This document shows, one piece after another, positions 37,039 to 46,176 of a DNA stretch of 64,000 bases. How positions within the stretch are numbered: the first letter of the stretch is position 1; every line of letters starts with the position of its first letter. The notes under the pieces are model-generated. The model did no database searches, was not told where the DNA came from, and was given only the letters and a program-made list of their open reading frames with translations. Origin of the DNA: Ferrimonas sediminum (GTDB taxonomy: Bacteria > Pseudomonadota > Gammaproteobacteria > Enterobacterales > Shewanellaceae); contig NZ_FNEM01000015.1 of assembly GCF_900100175.1 (NCBI RefSeq), positions 47,134 to 111,133 of the forward strand, written 5' to 3'. The translations under genes and the position numbers were made by a program.

Positions 37039-37051
37039 CATCAAGTATTTG
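37039..37051 (+). promoter_or_regulatory. Possible IHF site between enhancer and promoter
   Basis: CATCAAGTATTTG matches the IHF consensus WATCAA-N4-TTR except at the first base. It lies between the NtrC site and the rightward sigma-54 promoter, where bending is often needed. A weaker candidate (AAACAATGTTTTA, 36884-36896) lies on the other side within AT-rich DNA. Confidence 0.4.
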
Positions 37052-37074
37052 ATTGGTAAGCGTGTTTTAGGCAT

Positions 37075-37090
37075 TGGCCCCAGTGTTGCA
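37075..37090 (+). promoter_or_regulatory. Sigma-54 promoter of the nitrate reductase gene
   Basis: TGGCCCCAGTGTTGCA has GG and GC with ten-base spacing and a perfect TTGCA. The predicted start is near 37101. An AGGAGAGG ribosome site and the ATG at 37135 follow. Confidence 0.82.
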
Positions 37091-37134
37091 ACAGTCAGCC
37101 TGTCCCGATAATGATAGGTACACAGGAGAGGCCG

Positions 37135-39780
37135 ATGACTGAGACTCGAACCACATGTCCATACTGCGGCGTAGGCTGCGGCGTGGTGGCCAGCGTCAGT
37201 GGCGACCAGATACAGATTCGTGGTGATCAGCACCATCCTTCCAACTTTGGGAAGCTGTGTTCAAAGGGAGTGCGGTTGGCTGAGACTCTGGGTGTGCGGG
37301 GGCGGTTGATGCATCCGAGTATCAAGGGGGAGCGTGACAGCTGGTCCCGAACTTTGGCCTATGTGGGGCATAAGTTTCGCCAGGCCGTGGATCAGCATGG
37401 CCCGGATTCGGTGGCGTTCTACCTCTCCGGTCAACTGCTGACCGAAGACTACTACGTGGCCAATAAACTGATGAAAGGCTTTATCGGCAGTGCCAATGTC
37501 GATACCAACTCTCGGCTGTGCATGTCGTCGGCGGTGGCGGCCCATAAGCGCGGCCTGGGTAGCGACAGCGTGCCGGGGTGCTATGAGGACTTTGAGCTGG
37601 CGGATCTGGTGGTGCTGGTGGGCTCCAATATGAGCTGGTGCCATCCGGTTCTGTTTCAGCGGTTGCAAGCGGCCCGCCGGGCCCGGCCCCGAATGCGTCT
37701 GGTGGTGATAGATCCCAGGCGCACCGCCACCGCAGAAGCCGCCGATCAGCATCTGGCCATTCGTCCCGGCGGCGATCTGGCGCTGTTTCATGGCTTATTA
37801 CGATTTTTGATTGAGCAGGGACAGCAGCGGCCGGATGCCCATCAACTGCCGGGCTGGAGCGATATCCAAGCGTCGCTACAGGCCTATGATCTGGCTCGTG
37901 TCGCTCGGGAAACCGACCTGAATCGCGACGACATTGTCGATTTCTATCGGCAGTTTGCCACTAGCCCGCAAGTGGTCACCGGATTTTCCATGGGCATCAA
38001 TCAATCGGAGCAGGGGGTGGATCAGGGCAACGCCATTCTTAATTGTCATCTGGTGACCGACCGAATCGGGCGGCCTGGCATGGGACCGTTTTCCCTCACC
38101 GGCCAGCCCAATGCCATGGGGGGACGCGAAGTGGGCGGTTTGGCCAACACCCTGGCAGCTCACCGGGAGCTGGATGACGAGGCTGCCCGCCAGGCCATTG
38201 CTGAGCTTTGGTGCAGCCCGCAACTGGCTTCTCGCCCCGGTCTGAAGGCGGTGGAACTGTTTGAAGCGATGGAGCGGGGCCAGATCAAGGCGGTGTGGAT
38301 CATGGGAACCAACCCGGCGGTCAGCCTGCCGGACAGCGGTCAGGTGGCGAGGGCGCTGCAGGCCTGCCCTCTGGTGGTCGTCAGCGACTGTGTCTCCGGC
38401 ACCGATACTCAGCGCTATGCGGATGTATTGTTGCCGGCCACCGGTTGGGGAGAGAAAGCGGGAACCGTGACCAACTCGGAGCGGCGCCTGTCGAGGCAGC
38501 GCGCGTTTCTGCCCGCCAGCGGCGAGGCGCGGGCGGACTGGTGGATGCTGTGCCAGATGGCGAAAGCCATGGGGTTTAATTATGGGTTTAATTTCACCAA
38601 TGAGGCGGATATCTTCCGCGAACACGCTGCCTTGTCGGCGATAAATGGAAGGCTGGGTGGAGCGTTTGATATCGGCGCACTGGCGACTCTGACCGACCAG
38701 CAATACCAGCAACTGGCCCCGCTGCAGTGGCCGCAGCCCGCCGGTCAGCCACTGCAACTGAACAATCAGCGCCTGTTTGCCAGTCATCCCGCAAGCCCGC
38801 CTCAGGGACAGCTGCACCTGTCGTCGCCGGTCACATCACCAGCTCCGGCTGGGTGGGTGCTGAATAATGGTCGCTATCGGGATCAGTGGCATACCATGAC
38901 TCGGACTGGCTTGTCGTCGCAGCTCGGTCGTCATCGCCCCTGGCCGGAGATCAGCCTGCACCCTGATGATGCCCGTTTGCTGGACGTGACCGCCAATGAC
39001 CTGTTAACTCTGGAGGCTGGTGATGGCACTCTGCGACTGCCGGTGGCCCTGTCGGCACAGCAGCGACGGGGGGAGTTGTTTGCGCCGATCCACTGGAGTG
39101 GCCAGTACAGTGGCCAGGCCGCCGTGAATGCGGTGGTGGGGCGAGGACGGGATTCGCTGTCCGGCCAACCTGGCTTCAAGGGGGCCAGGGTGCAGGCCCT
39201 GGCCGTTACCGTCAGGGTGTGGGCGCAACTCTGGTTGCCAGAGCCTGTGGCATTGCCCCAAGGGGTGGCGACATTCTGGGCCAGCCAGACTCATTCTCAA
39301 GGGAGGTTGTATCTGCTGGCCAGTGAGTTGTCGATGTCAGACTGTGTCACACGGCTGGGTCAGTTGCTGGAAGAGTTGGGGCATGGCCAGCCCAGCGCCA
39401 GTCAGGCGTCGGCTCAGGGGAGCCGGCACCTGTATGTCGAGCACGAGCGGTTGCTGGCCGGGGTGTTTGTATCCCCCCAGCGCCGGCATCTACCTGGGGA
39501 TTACCTGCAGCAGGCGTTACAATCACCGTTCACTGCTGCACACCAGAGATCTCTATTGATGACACCGACCACCGAATCGCGCTTGCTGTGTTGCTGCTTG
39601 CAGCTAACGGAAGCGGACATTGATGCTGCCATTGCCGAGGGAGCCGACAGTGCCGACAAGGTGGCCGATGTCTGTGGCGCGGGCACCGGATGTGGCTCCT
39701 GCCGAGGCGAAGTCATGGAACGATGCAGACTGGCAAAGAACGAATTGGAGACTGAGGTTCAAAACGCTTTAGCCGATTAA
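37135..39780 (+). CDS. Assimilatory nitrate reductase catalytic subunit
   Basis: An 881-residue cytoplasmic molybdenum enzyme reducing nitrate to nitrite. The N-terminus holds a 4Fe-4S site (CPYCGVGCGV plus the Cys of KLCSKGVRL). The molybdopterin domains follow (SRLCMSSAVAAHKRGLGSD; MGTNPAVSLPDS; GRYRDQWHTMTRTG, the dinucleotide-binding part). The C-terminus carries a BFD-like [2Fe-2S] domain (LLCCCLQLTEADI ... CGAGTGCGSCRGE), as in bacterial NAS enzymes. It starts at the ATG with the AGGAGAGG site. It is divergent from the cobA-nirBD-transporter operon and monocistronic. Equivalent genes are named nasA, nasC or narB in different species, so no symbol is given. Confidence 0.94.
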   Translation: MTETRTTCPYCGVGCGVVASVSGDQIQIRGDQHHPSNFGKLCSKGVRLAETLGVRGRLMHPSIKGERDSWSRTLAYVGHKFRQAVDQHGPDSVAFYLSGQLLTEDYYVANKLMKGFIGSANVDTNSRLCMSSAVAAHKRGLGSDSVPGCYEDFELADLVVLVGSNMSWCHPVLFQRLQAARRARPRMRLVVIDPRRTATAEAADQHLAIRPGGDLALFHGLLRFLIEQGQQRPDAHQLPGWSDIQASLQAYDLARVARETDLNRDDIVDFYRQFATSPQVVTGFSMGINQSEQGVDQGNAILNCHLVTDRIGRPGMGPFSLTGQPNAMGGREVGGLANTLAAHRELDDEAARQAIAELWCSPQLASRPGLKAVELFEAMERGQIKAVWIMGTNPAVSLPDSGQVARALQACPLVVVSDCVSGTDTQRYADVLLPATGWGEKAGTVTNSERRLSRQRAFLPASGEARADWWMLCQMAKAMGFNYGFNFTNEADIFREHAALSAINGRLGGAFDIGALATLTDQQYQQLAPLQWPQPAGQPLQLNNQRLFASHPASPPQGQLHLSSPVTSPAPAGWVLNNGRYRDQWHTMTRTGLSSQLGRHRPWPEISLHPDDARLLDVTANDLLTLEAGDGTLRLPVALSAQQRRGELFAPIHWSGQYSGQAAVNAVVGRGRDSLSGQPGFKGARVQALAVTVRVWAQLWLPEPVALPQGVATFWASQTHSQGRLYLLASELSMSDCVTRLGQLLEELGHGQPSASQASAQGSRHLYVEHERLLAGVFVSPQRRHLPGDYLQQALQSPFTAAHQRSLLMTPTTESRLLCCCLQLTEADIDAAIAEGADSADKVADVCGAGTGCGSCRGEVMERCRLAKNELETEVQNALAD

Positions 39781-39879
39781 GGTGATAGTTTCCATTCGTT
39801 ATCCCCCTGCCGTCTTCAGGTGTAATCTACACCCATTCGCTGCACAACGCGGCCCAAAAGATTCACTGAGGACACCGAT

Positions 39880-40362
39880 ATGACCACCACTAATTTGATT
39901 GGACTGAACCGAAATGGCGCCGAGGATCTGGCCGCGCAATTGAATGACCTGTTGGCGAATTATCAGGTGCTGTACATGAATGTACGTGGTTTTCACTGGA
40001 ACATTAAAGGCGTCGACTTCTTTGAACTGCACACCAAGTTTGAAGAGATCTACAACGTGCTGCTGGAGAAGGTGGATGAGATTGCCGAGCGGGTACTGAC
40101 CCTGGGTCAACAGCCTCTGCACGCCTTTTCCGATTACCTGCAGCTCAGCCAGATTCAGCAGGCGATTAACATCAGCAGCGGCGCCGACGGCATCGACTCC
40201 CTGCTGGAAGGCTATCAGGTGCTGATTGCCAAGCAACGCCAGATTCTGAATGCCGCCGGTGAACTGGGCGACGAAGGGACCGCGGCCCTGATGAGCGATT
40301 ACCTGTCTCAACAGGAGAAAGAGAGCTGGATGCTGGCGGCCTACCGGGGTCGTGGCGCCTGA
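39880..40362 (+). CDS. dps: Dps-family ferritin-like protein
   Basis: A 160-residue four-helix-bundle protein of the Dps/starvation family, which stores iron with peroxide and can protect DNA as a dodecamer. The inter-subunit ferroxidase signature is visible: the first His in NVRGFHWNIKG, the second in FFELHTKFEEIYN, and the acidic residues of KFEEIY and KVDEIAER. It lacks the long Lys-rich N-terminal tail of E. coli Dps, so DNA binding may be weak. It is monocistronic and has a strong terminator. The upstream 100 bases show no clear OxyR or Fur operator by eye. Confidence 0.88.
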   Translation: MTTTNLIGLNRNGAEDLAAQLNDLLANYQVLYMNVRGFHWNIKGVDFFELHTKFEEIYNVLLEKVDEIAERVLTLGQQPLHAFSDYLQLSQIQQAINISSGADGIDSLLEGYQVLIAKQRQILNAAGELGDEGTAALMSDYLSQQEKESWMLAAYRGRGA

Positions 40363-40376
40363 TAGCAGTGACCGAA

Positions 40377-40427
40377 TTTCATCATCATCCTTGCAAGTAG
40401 CAGTAAGCAGTACGTTTCATCATCATC
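40377..40427 (+). repeat. Imperfect direct repeat after dps
   Basis: The 13-base word TTTCATCATCATC occurs at 40377-40389 and 40415-40427. Each copy is preceded by an AGCAGT word. The pair lies in the untranslated region between the dps stop and its terminator. No function can be assigned. Confidence 0.6.
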
Positions 40428-40437
40428 TCTAGTTTTT

Positions 40438-40463
40438 GAGGGCCTGGCGGCCCTCTTTTTTTT
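40438..40463 (+). terminator. Rho-independent terminator of dps
   Basis: GAGGGCC / GGCCCTC around TGGC, followed by nine T residues. It lies 75 bases past the dps stop and just beyond the 3' end of the convergent deaminase gene. Confidence 0.9.
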
Positions 40464-40472
40464 GTGCTGAGA

Positions 40473-41486
40473 TCAATCAAAGCACGCCATCAGTTGTTGA
40501 TACAGGGCGGCTTTGCGGCCATCCGAAGCAAAACTGGCGTCGATGGCGTTGGCGGTCAGTTGCATCCATTGCGCCTGGGTCAGTGACAAGGCATTTTGCA
40601 CATTTTGGTAATTTTCCAGCATATAGCCACCAAAGTACGCCGGATCGTCGGAGTTCAGCGTCACTTTCAGGCCGGCATCCAGCAGTTCCCGCAGATTGTG
40701 GTCGGCCATGGTATCGAAGACTCGCAGCCGTACGTTGGAGTTGGGACAGATGGTCAGGGGAATGCGCTGCTCGACCAGGTACTGCACCAGCGCCGGATCT
40801 TCGGTACAGGCGACACCGTGATCGATGCGTTCCACCTGCAGCAGCTGCAATGCCTGCCAGATGTAGTCCGCGGGCCCCTCCTCGCCGGCATGCGCCACCA
40901 GTCGATAGCCCTGGGCTCTGGCGGCGGCAAAGGCCCGTTCAAATTTCTCCGGTGGGTGACCCAGCTCAGAAGAGTCGAGGCCGACTCCGGTAATTTTGTC
41001 CCTGAATGGCTGCGCCTGTTCCAGCGTGTTGAGGGCGGAGTCTTCACTGAGGTGGCGCAGGAAGCAGAGGATCAATTCGAAGCTGATGCCATACTGTTTT
41101 TTTCCCTGCATAAAACCGCGATGCAGCCCGTTAATAACGGTTTCAAAGGCGATGCCGCGCTCGGTGTGGGTCTGGGGGTCGAAAAAGATCTCGACGTGGC
41201 GCACATTCTGCTGCTGGCAGCGGCCGAGGTAAGCCATGGCCAGGTCAACAAAGTCCTGTTCGGTTTGCAGGACGTTGGCGCCCTGGTAGTAGAGGTCCAG
41301 GAAGGACTGCAAGTTGCTGAAATCGTAGGCCTGGCGCAGGGCATCAACAGAATCGTAGGGCAGGTCGATGCCGTTACGTTGTGCCAGAGAGAACATCAAT
41401 TCCGGCTCGAGGGAGCCCTCGATGTGCATATGGAGTTCGATTTTCGGAAGGGATTTCAGAAACTTGGGAGTCGGGGTCATTGGCAT
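40473..41486 (-). CDS. Adenine deaminase (adenosine deaminase family)
   Basis: A 337-residue metal-dependent amidohydrolase. The zinc ligands and catalytic residues appear in [34 protein letters not shown] and [12 protein letters not shown]. The sequences [17 protein letters not shown] and DSSELGHPP are those of the Pseudomonas PA0148-type group shown to deaminate adenine to hypoxanthine, rather than of true adenosine deaminase, so I favour adenine as substrate. It starts [17 protein letters not shown], with a second ATG two codons in. It is transcribed alone, between dps and yicC. Its role is purine salvage. Confidence 0.86.
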   Translation of the reverse strand: MPMTPTPKFLKSLPKIELHMHIEGSLEPELMFSLAQRNGIDLPYDSVDALRQAYDFSNLQSFLDLYYQGANVLQTEQDFVDLAMAYLGRCQQQNVRHVEIFFDPQTHTERGIAFETVINGLHRGFMQGKKQYGISFELILCFLRHLSEDSALNTLEQAQPFRDKITGVGLDSSELGHPPEKFERAFAAARAQGYRLVAHAGEEGPADYIWQALQLLQVERIDHGVACTEDPALVQYLVEQRIPLTICPNSNVRLRVFDTMADHNLRELLDAGLKVTLNSDDPAYFGGYMLENYQNVQNALSLTQAQWMQLTANAIDASFASDGRKAALYQQLMACFD

Positions 41487-41740
41487 AATCTCGTTGTAGT
41501 CATTGTTAGGAGGTTATGCCCAACTAGTCTAACTCAATTCCGGCATTCCGGTTAGCGGGGATTGTGGCAACTGCCAGCCTGGTCGTGTCGAGTGTCAGGG
41601 AGGAACCTGTGGGGAGGCGAATAGTGGGGTGGATGCCGGCCGTAGCGGGGCGGCGGTTTCCCAGTACCCGATACCCACATCGAGGTGCTGGCTGCCAATC
41701 CGGGTCAAGGGGCGGTGCCCTTACCAACATCGGCGTGGAA
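41487..41740. other. Intergenic region upstream of the adenine deaminase
   Basis: Some 250 bases between the deaminase start and the yicC terminator. It should hold the leftward deaminase promoter. A short leftward frame of 68 codons (41524-41730) has no ribosome site or recognisable product. No purine riboswitch fold was seen. Confidence 0.4.
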
Positions 41741-41767
41741 AATAAAAAAGCCCCGCAGGGCGGGGCT
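41741..41767 (-). terminator. Rho-independent terminator of yicC
   Basis: On the minus strand AGCCCCGC / GCGGGGCT with a three-base loop is followed by TTTTTTATTTT. It lies 21 bases past the yicC stop. Confidence 0.9.
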
Positions 41768-41787
41768 GGTTGGCTGACCGGAACCGC

Positions 41788-42651
41788 TTACTCGATGTTC
41801 TGGATCTGCTCGCGCATCTGCTCAATCAGTACCTTGAGCTCCACGGCGGCGGCGGTGATGTCGGTGCTGATGGACTTGGAGGCCAGGGTGTTGGACTCGC
41901 GGTTGAACTCCTGCATCATGAAGTCCAGGCGTCGGCCACAGGCGCCGCCCTTTTTCAGAACTTTACGGGTTTCGGCCACGTGGGCATCGAGGCGATCCAC
42001 CTCTTCGGCGACGTCCATCTTCTGCGCCATCAGGATCATCTCCTGCTCGATGCGCGCCGGATCCAGATCCTCTTTCACTTCCGCCAGGCGGTCGGTCAGT
42101 TTCTGGCGCTGCCACTCCATGATCTCCGGCATACGGGTGCGAACAAAGGCCGCCTGCTCGGTAACGCCGTCCAGGCGCTCGATGATCATCTGCTCCAGAG
42201 CCTGACCTTCGGAACCACGGGCTTCCAGGAAGCTGTCGACGGTGGTGTCGAACGCCTTCATCAGCTCTTTGCCGATGGCGTCCATGTCACGCTCGTTGGC
42301 TTCCAACACGCCGGGCCAGCGCATCAGTTCGACCAGGTTCAGTTGACCGATGCCGGCCATGGTGTGCAGGTGCTGGGCCTTGTCGATCAACTGGGCGGCG
42401 AGCTTTTCATTCATCTGAATGCTTTCGCCGGCGTTTTCTGCCAGTTCAAAGCGCAGGTTGACTTCGACCTTGCCCCGGGCCAGGCGCTTGCGCAGGCGGT
42501 CGCGCAGCATGGGTTCCAGGGAGCGGAACTGCTCGGGCAGGCGCAGGTAGGTTTCCAGATAGCGCTGGTTTACTGAGCGGATTTCCCAGGAGGCGCTGCC
42601 CCAGTCGGCTTTTACTTCGCCGCGGGCGTACGCAGTCATGCTGTGGATCAT
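41788..42651 (-). CDS. yicC: YicC-family endoribonuclease
   Basis: A 287-residue protein, exactly the E. coli YicC length, starting MIHSMTAYARGEVKADWGS. Conserved segments are EIRSVNQRYLE and the C-terminal metal-binding part GGACGRRLDFMMQEFNRESNTLASKS. YicC proteins have been reported to act as endoribonucleases affecting small-RNA turnover. The upstream in-frame extension of 23 codons is rejected as unconserved. It lies in its usual neighbourhood near rph and pyrE, although here a mechanosensitive channel gene intervenes. Confidence 0.94.
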   Translation of the reverse strand: MIHSMTAYARGEVKADWGSASWEIRSVNQRYLETYLRLPEQFRSLEPMLRDRLRKRLARGKVEVNLRFELAENAGESIQMNEKLAAQLIDKAQHLHTMAGIGQLNLVELMRWPGVLEANERDMDAIGKELMKAFDTTVDSFLEARGSEGQALEQMIIERLDGVTEQAAFVRTRMPEIMEWQRQKLTDRLAEVKEDLDPARIEQEMILMAQKMDVAEEVDRLDAHVAETRKVLKKGGACGRRLDFMMQEFNRESNTLASKSISTDITAAAVELKVLIEQMREQIQNIE

Positions 42652-42792
42652 TAGCTGATGGCCTTGTGATGTGGAGTTGCAGCGATTATACCAACCACGG
42701 CAGGCAACGCCACAAGCCACAGGGGATCTTTACCCCCCAGACGAAATCCGGGGTGGCAGATTCGGGGTGAGTTCAGCCCCGGTTGGCTTGGT

Positions 42793-44424
42793 TCAGGGGG
42801 TGCCGGTCAGCAGCGTCCCTTCGTGGCTGAGTCGGCGCTGGGTGGCGTCAGCCAGAGCGACCTTATGTTGCTCCAGCAGCGTCAGAATGGTCAGGTTCAA
42901 CTCTTCGGCGGCTTCCAGGTACACTGGGAAGTCGGTGGTGTTGATGTAGCTGAGGATACTCAGTTGCAGCGCCTGGGGGCCAAACTTGTGGAACCGCACC
43001 CGCACCGGCGCCTCATCCACCATTTCGTGGGTTTGCAGTGCATCGGTGATGGCGTCCATCAGCGGTCGCAGCTGGCTGGCCCGGGTGTCGTACCGCAAGT
43101 GGAGGGTGGGGCTGAAGCGAATCTTCTCCCGTTCGGAGAAGTTTTCCAGCTGCAGATCCACAAAGGTGGCGTTGGAGATGTGAATCACGGTGCGATCCAG
43201 GGTGCGGATGCGGGTGTAGCGCAGGCCGATCTCCTCGACCACCCCCATCTGGGTGCCAAAGCGGCAAAAGTTGCCCACCCGGACCGGGGTGGACATGTAA
43301 AGGGTGATGGCTCCGATGAGGTTTTCCACCGACTTTTGGGCCGCCAGGGCCACGGCCAGGCCGCCAATGCCCAGGCCGGCCAGGATGGTGGTGGCTTTAA
43401 AGCCGAGGTTTTCCAGCCACAACAGCAGGCCCGTTAGAATCACCAGCGTTTTGGCTACGGTAAACAGCGGCCGCATCAGCAGCGCTCCCTGATCTTTGCC
43501 TCTCTCTCTGAGCACCTGCATCAGGTGCTGCCGAGTCAGCTCCAGCCCGGCGACCACCACCCAGAGAAAGGCAATGATCAGCAGGGTCCGGCCTTCGGCG
43601 AAGGCCTGGGCCTCGATGGAGGGGCGAATCAGCGGGAGGGTCTGGCGAATCACCAACACCAGCAGCAACAGCCGTATCGGGCCGCTGATGAATCTCTGCA
43701 GGTGCTGAGTGTGGTCGCCGCGGCGGCCGATGAGGGTGTTGGTTAACCAGAACAACGGCCAGCTGAGCACATAGGCGATCAGCAAAAACAGCAGCAGAGC
43801 CACGACCTGCCAGCTCTGCAGGCCCATGACCTCGAACGCCGGCAGGTGCTGACTGAGAAACTCGCCAATGGGGCCGTCGCCATGGATGCGGTACAACTCG
43901 GGGATGTGGGAGAGGGTGGCGTTGGAGATTTTCCAGATGGACTCGCCATCACCGCGGGGCACCCGTTGCATATAGACGCTGACCTGGCGTTGGTGATGGG
44001 CAATCTTGCCCACCAGATCCCGGTAGCTGGGCAGTCCGTCTTCTGATTGGCCATGTTTGCTGTTGCTCATGGACTGCAGGTCTACCCAGAGGGTGCGATC
44101 CAGCACCACTTTGAGCTGTCGGGCCAGCTCTGCGGGTTCCAGCGCGGCCACGGTATCGGGCAGGTTACGGGTATCGAGATAATGACCGGCCTGGTCAAAA
44201 TCACCGTAACGCATGGCGTGCAGCAGCCCCTCCATGGAGGAGCGGGGCGAGCCTCGCTCAAATTCGTCGGCCACGGTCGGCGGTGTCTCCGGGGCGCGCT
44301 TTGGAGTCACTTCCTCTGACGGAGTGTCCTGTTCCATGACGTTTTTCAATGTGGGGGTGGTTGCCTGGCTCCACAGTGGCAGCAGTGCCCACATCAGCAG
44401 CAATCCATAGCCGACTCGTTTCAT
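42793..44424 (-). CDS. MscS-family mechanosensitive channel
   Basis: A 543-residue inner-membrane protein. It has a signal peptide (MKRVGYGLLLMWALLPLWSQA), a periplasmic helical region of about 180 residues, then helices and the MscS pore segment TILAGLGIGGLAVALAAQKSVENLIGAI. The beta domain (PVRVGNFCRFGTQMGVVEEIGLRYTRIRTLDRTVIHISNA) and a C-terminal alpha/beta domain follow. It resembles MscM-type and YbdG-like larger MscS homologues. It would act as a tension-gated release valve. It is transcribed leftward on its own and divergent from rph. Confidence 0.9.
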   Translation of the reverse strand: MKRVGYGLLLMWALLPLWSQATTPTLKNVMEQDTPSEEVTPKRAPETPPTVADEFERGSPRSSMEGLLHAMRYGDFDQAGHYLDTRNLPDTVAALEPAELARQLKVVLDRTLWVDLQSMSNSKHGQSEDGLPSYRDLVGKIAHHQRQVSVYMQRVPRGDGESIWKISNATLSHIPELYRIHGDGPIGEFLSQHLPAFEVMGLQSWQVVALLLFLLIAYVLSWPLFWLTNTLIGRRGDHTQHLQRFISGPIRLLLLVLVIRQTLPLIRPSIEAQAFAEGRTLLIIAFLWVVVAGLELTRQHLMQVLRERGKDQGALLMRPLFTVAKTLVILTGLLLWLENLGFKATTILAGLGIGGLAVALAAQKSVENLIGAITLYMSTPVRVGNFCRFGTQMGVVEEIGLRYTRIRTLDRTVIHISNATFVDLQLENFSEREKIRFSPTLHLRYDTRASQLRPLMDAITDALQTHEMVDEAPVRVRFHKFGPQALQLSILSYINTTDFPVYLEAAEELNLTILTLLEQHKVALADATQRRLSHEGTLLTGTP

Positions 44425-44587
44425 GGTGATGCTTTTTTAATCGGGTGATGATTCAGTTATAACAGATCTTTAAGGGGAAACAACCGCCACATCAGTGGCA
44501 TCGCCGCCGGATGTTGATTCCGAACTGCGGGGTAAGACTCCGATGGGCCTGGCGGTTACCGGCCTCGCTTAACCGGCCCCGGATCGG

Positions 44588-44593
44588 TATAAT
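44588..44593 (+). promoter_or_regulatory. -10 element of rph-pyrE promoter
   Basis: A perfect TATAAT lies 33 bases upstream of the rph ATG. The region 17 bases further upstream (TCGCTT) is a poor -35, so the promoter may depend on other contacts. Confidence 0.55.
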
Positions 44594-44626
44594 GTGGCCC
44601 CAAATTTTCAAGCCAAGGCTGACTCC

Positions 44627-45346
44627 ATGCGTCCAGATAACCGCGCCCAGAACCAAACTCGTCCCATCACCATTACCCGCAACTACACCCGCTACGCGGA
44701 AGGCTCAGTATTGGTGGAGTTTGGTCATACCAAGGTGCTGTGTAACGCCACCGTCGAAGAGGGCGTGCCTCGCTTCCTCAAAGGTAAGGGGCAGGGTTGG
44801 GTTACTGCCGAGTACAGCATGTTGCCACGTGCCACCCACAGCCGCAGCGGCCGGGAAGCGGCCCGGGGCAAACAGGGTGGCCGTACCCTGGAGATTCAGC
44901 GCCTGATTGGCCGCTCCCTGCGAGCGGCCATGGATCTGAAAAAGCTGGGTGAGTACACCATCACCGTGGATTGCGATGTGATTCAGGCGGACGGTGGCAC
45001 TCGCACTGCCGCGATTAGCGGTGCCTGCGTGGCCCTGGTGGATGCGCTTAACGGCCTGCAGCGTGACAAGAAGCTGACCAAAGACCCGCTGAAGTTCATG
45101 GTGGCGGCGGTATCCGTAGGTGTGGTTGGCGGCCAGGCAGTATGTGACCTGGAGTACGTGGAAGACTCCGCTGCCGAGACCGATATGAACGTGGTGATGG
45201 CGGAAGATGGTCGTATGATTGAGGTGCAGGGCACCGCCGAGGGTGAACCCTTCAGCCATGAGGAGCTGTTGGAGATGCTGGCGTTGGCCAAGTCGGGGGT
45301 TGCCGACATCGTCGAAGCCCAGAAGGCGGCGCTCGCCGTCGGTTAA
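44627..45346 (+). CDS. rph: Ribonuclease PH
   Basis: A 239-residue phosphorolytic exoribonuclease that trims tRNA 3' ends. It starts [20 protein letters not shown] and contains [20 protein letters not shown], the substrate-binding RxxRxxR-like stretch [37 protein letters not shown] and [17 protein letters not shown]. Length equals the E. coli enzyme (about 238). An ATG 11 codons upstream in the same frame is not a true start. The stop codon lies 11 bases before the attenuator-like hairpin in front of pyrE, as in E. coli. Confidence 0.97.
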   Translation: MRPDNRAQNQTRPITITRNYTRYAEGSVLVEFGHTKVLCNATVEEGVPRFLKGKGQGWVTAEYSMLPRATHSRSGREAARGKQGGRTLEIQRLIGRSLRAAMDLKKLGEYTITVDCDVIQADGGTRTAAISGACVALVDALNGLQRDKKLTKDPLKFMVAAVSVGVVGGQAVCDLEYVEDSAAETDMNVVMAEDGRMIEVQGTAEGEPFSHEELLEMLALAKSGVADIVEAQKAALAVG

Positions 45347-45349
45347 TGA

Positions 45350-45382
45350 ATTTTTTGAAGCGACCCGGGTGGTCGCTTTTTT
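45350..45382 (+). terminator. pyrE attenuator (T run plus terminator hairpin)
   Basis: After the rph stop come six T residues (45350-45356 region), then the stem AAGCGACC / GGTCGCTT (45358-45378) with a five-base loop, followed by a T run to 45382. The terminator lies between rph and pyrE, 33 bases before the pyrE start. The close rph stop and upstream T run match the UTP-sensing, translation-coupled attenuator known for E. coli pyrE. Regulation here is inferred from layout. Confidence 0.82.
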
Positions 45383-45414
45383 GTACCCACAATGAGAATA
45401 AAGGTCGGAAAACA

Positions 45415-46056
45415 GTGAAAGCTTACCAACGAGAATTTATTGAGTTTGCCCTGGAACGTAACGTACTGCGTTTTGGCGAGTTTACCCTGAAATCTGGCCG
45501 TAAGAGCCCCTACTTTTTTAATGCCGGCCTGTTTAATACCGGCCGTGACCTGGCCCGGCTGGGGCGTTTTTACGCGGCGGCGCTGGCGGATTCCGGGATC
45601 GACTACGATCTGCTGTTCGGACCGGCGTACAAAGGCATTCCTATCGCCACCACCACCGCGGTAGCGTTGGCGGATCATCATGACATCGACAAGCCCTACT
45701 GCTTCAACCGCAAAGAGAAGAAGGATCATGGTGAGGGCGGTAACCTGGTGGGATCGGAGCTGACCGGCAAGGTGATGTTGGTGGATGATGTGATCACTGC
45801 CGGTACTGCCATTCGGGAGTCGATGGAGATCATCAAGGCCAACCAAGCCTCATTGTCCGGCGTGCTGATTGCGTTGGATCGTCAGGAGAAGGGCAAGGGC
45901 GAGTTGTCGGCCATTCAGGAGGTGGAGCGGGACTACGGCTGTAGCATCATCGCCATCGTTACCCTGGCGGATCTGATCACCTACCTGCAGGAGCAACCCG
46001 GCCGCGAAGCGGAACTGGCCCAGGTCAGCGCCTATAGAGCACAGTACGGCATCTGA
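45415..46056 (+). CDS. pyrE: Orotate phosphoribosyltransferase
   Basis: A 213-residue enzyme of UMP synthesis, transferring orotate to PRPP. It uses a GTG start ([28 protein letters not shown] when translated) and matches E. coli PyrE in length. The PRPP-binding motif [13 protein letters not shown] and the flexible loop [13 protein letters not shown] are present. The longer in-frame frame beginning at the rph stop is rejected. It is downstream of rph with an attenuator between, so expression should respond to pyrimidine supply. Confidence 0.97.
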   Translation: MKAYQREFIEFALERNVLRFGEFTLKSGRKSPYFFNAGLFNTGRDLARLGRFYAAALADSGIDYDLLFGPAYKGIPIATTTAVALADHHDIDKPYCFNRKEKKDHGEGGNLVGSELTGKVMLVDDVITAGTAIRESMEIIKANQASLSGVLIALDRQEKGKGELSAIQEVERDYGCSIIAIVTLADLITYLQEQPGREAELAQVSAYRAQYGI

Positions 46057-46081
46057 TTATCGCCGGCATAACAACCGTTGC

Positions 46082-46107
46082 AAGGGCACCGAAAGGTGCT
46101 CTTTTTT
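46082..46107 (+). terminator. Rho-independent terminator of pyrE
   Basis: AAGGGCACC / GGTGCTCTT (one G-U pair) encloses GAAA and is followed by a T run. It lies 26 bases past the pyrE stop. Confidence 0.82.
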
Positions 46108-46118
46108 GTCCTGGCCAC

Positions 46119-46147
46119 AATAAAAAACGGCACCGTTCGGTGCCGTT
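46119..46147 (-). terminator. Rho-independent terminator of slmA
   Basis: On the minus strand AACGGCACC / GGTGCCGTT with a four-base loop is followed by TTTTTTATTG. It lies 30 bases past the slmA stop and faces the pyrE terminator. Confidence 0.88.
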
Positions 46148-46176
46148 GTCGACTAATTGCCGGCTATTCGGCGAGA

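Noticed and set aside
37021..37042. A second sigma-54-like sequence, GGGTTGAGCGTCATTGC, before the nitrate reductase gene
   Set aside because: The GG-to-GC spacing is 12 rather than 10 bases, while the element at 37075-37090 has correct spacing.
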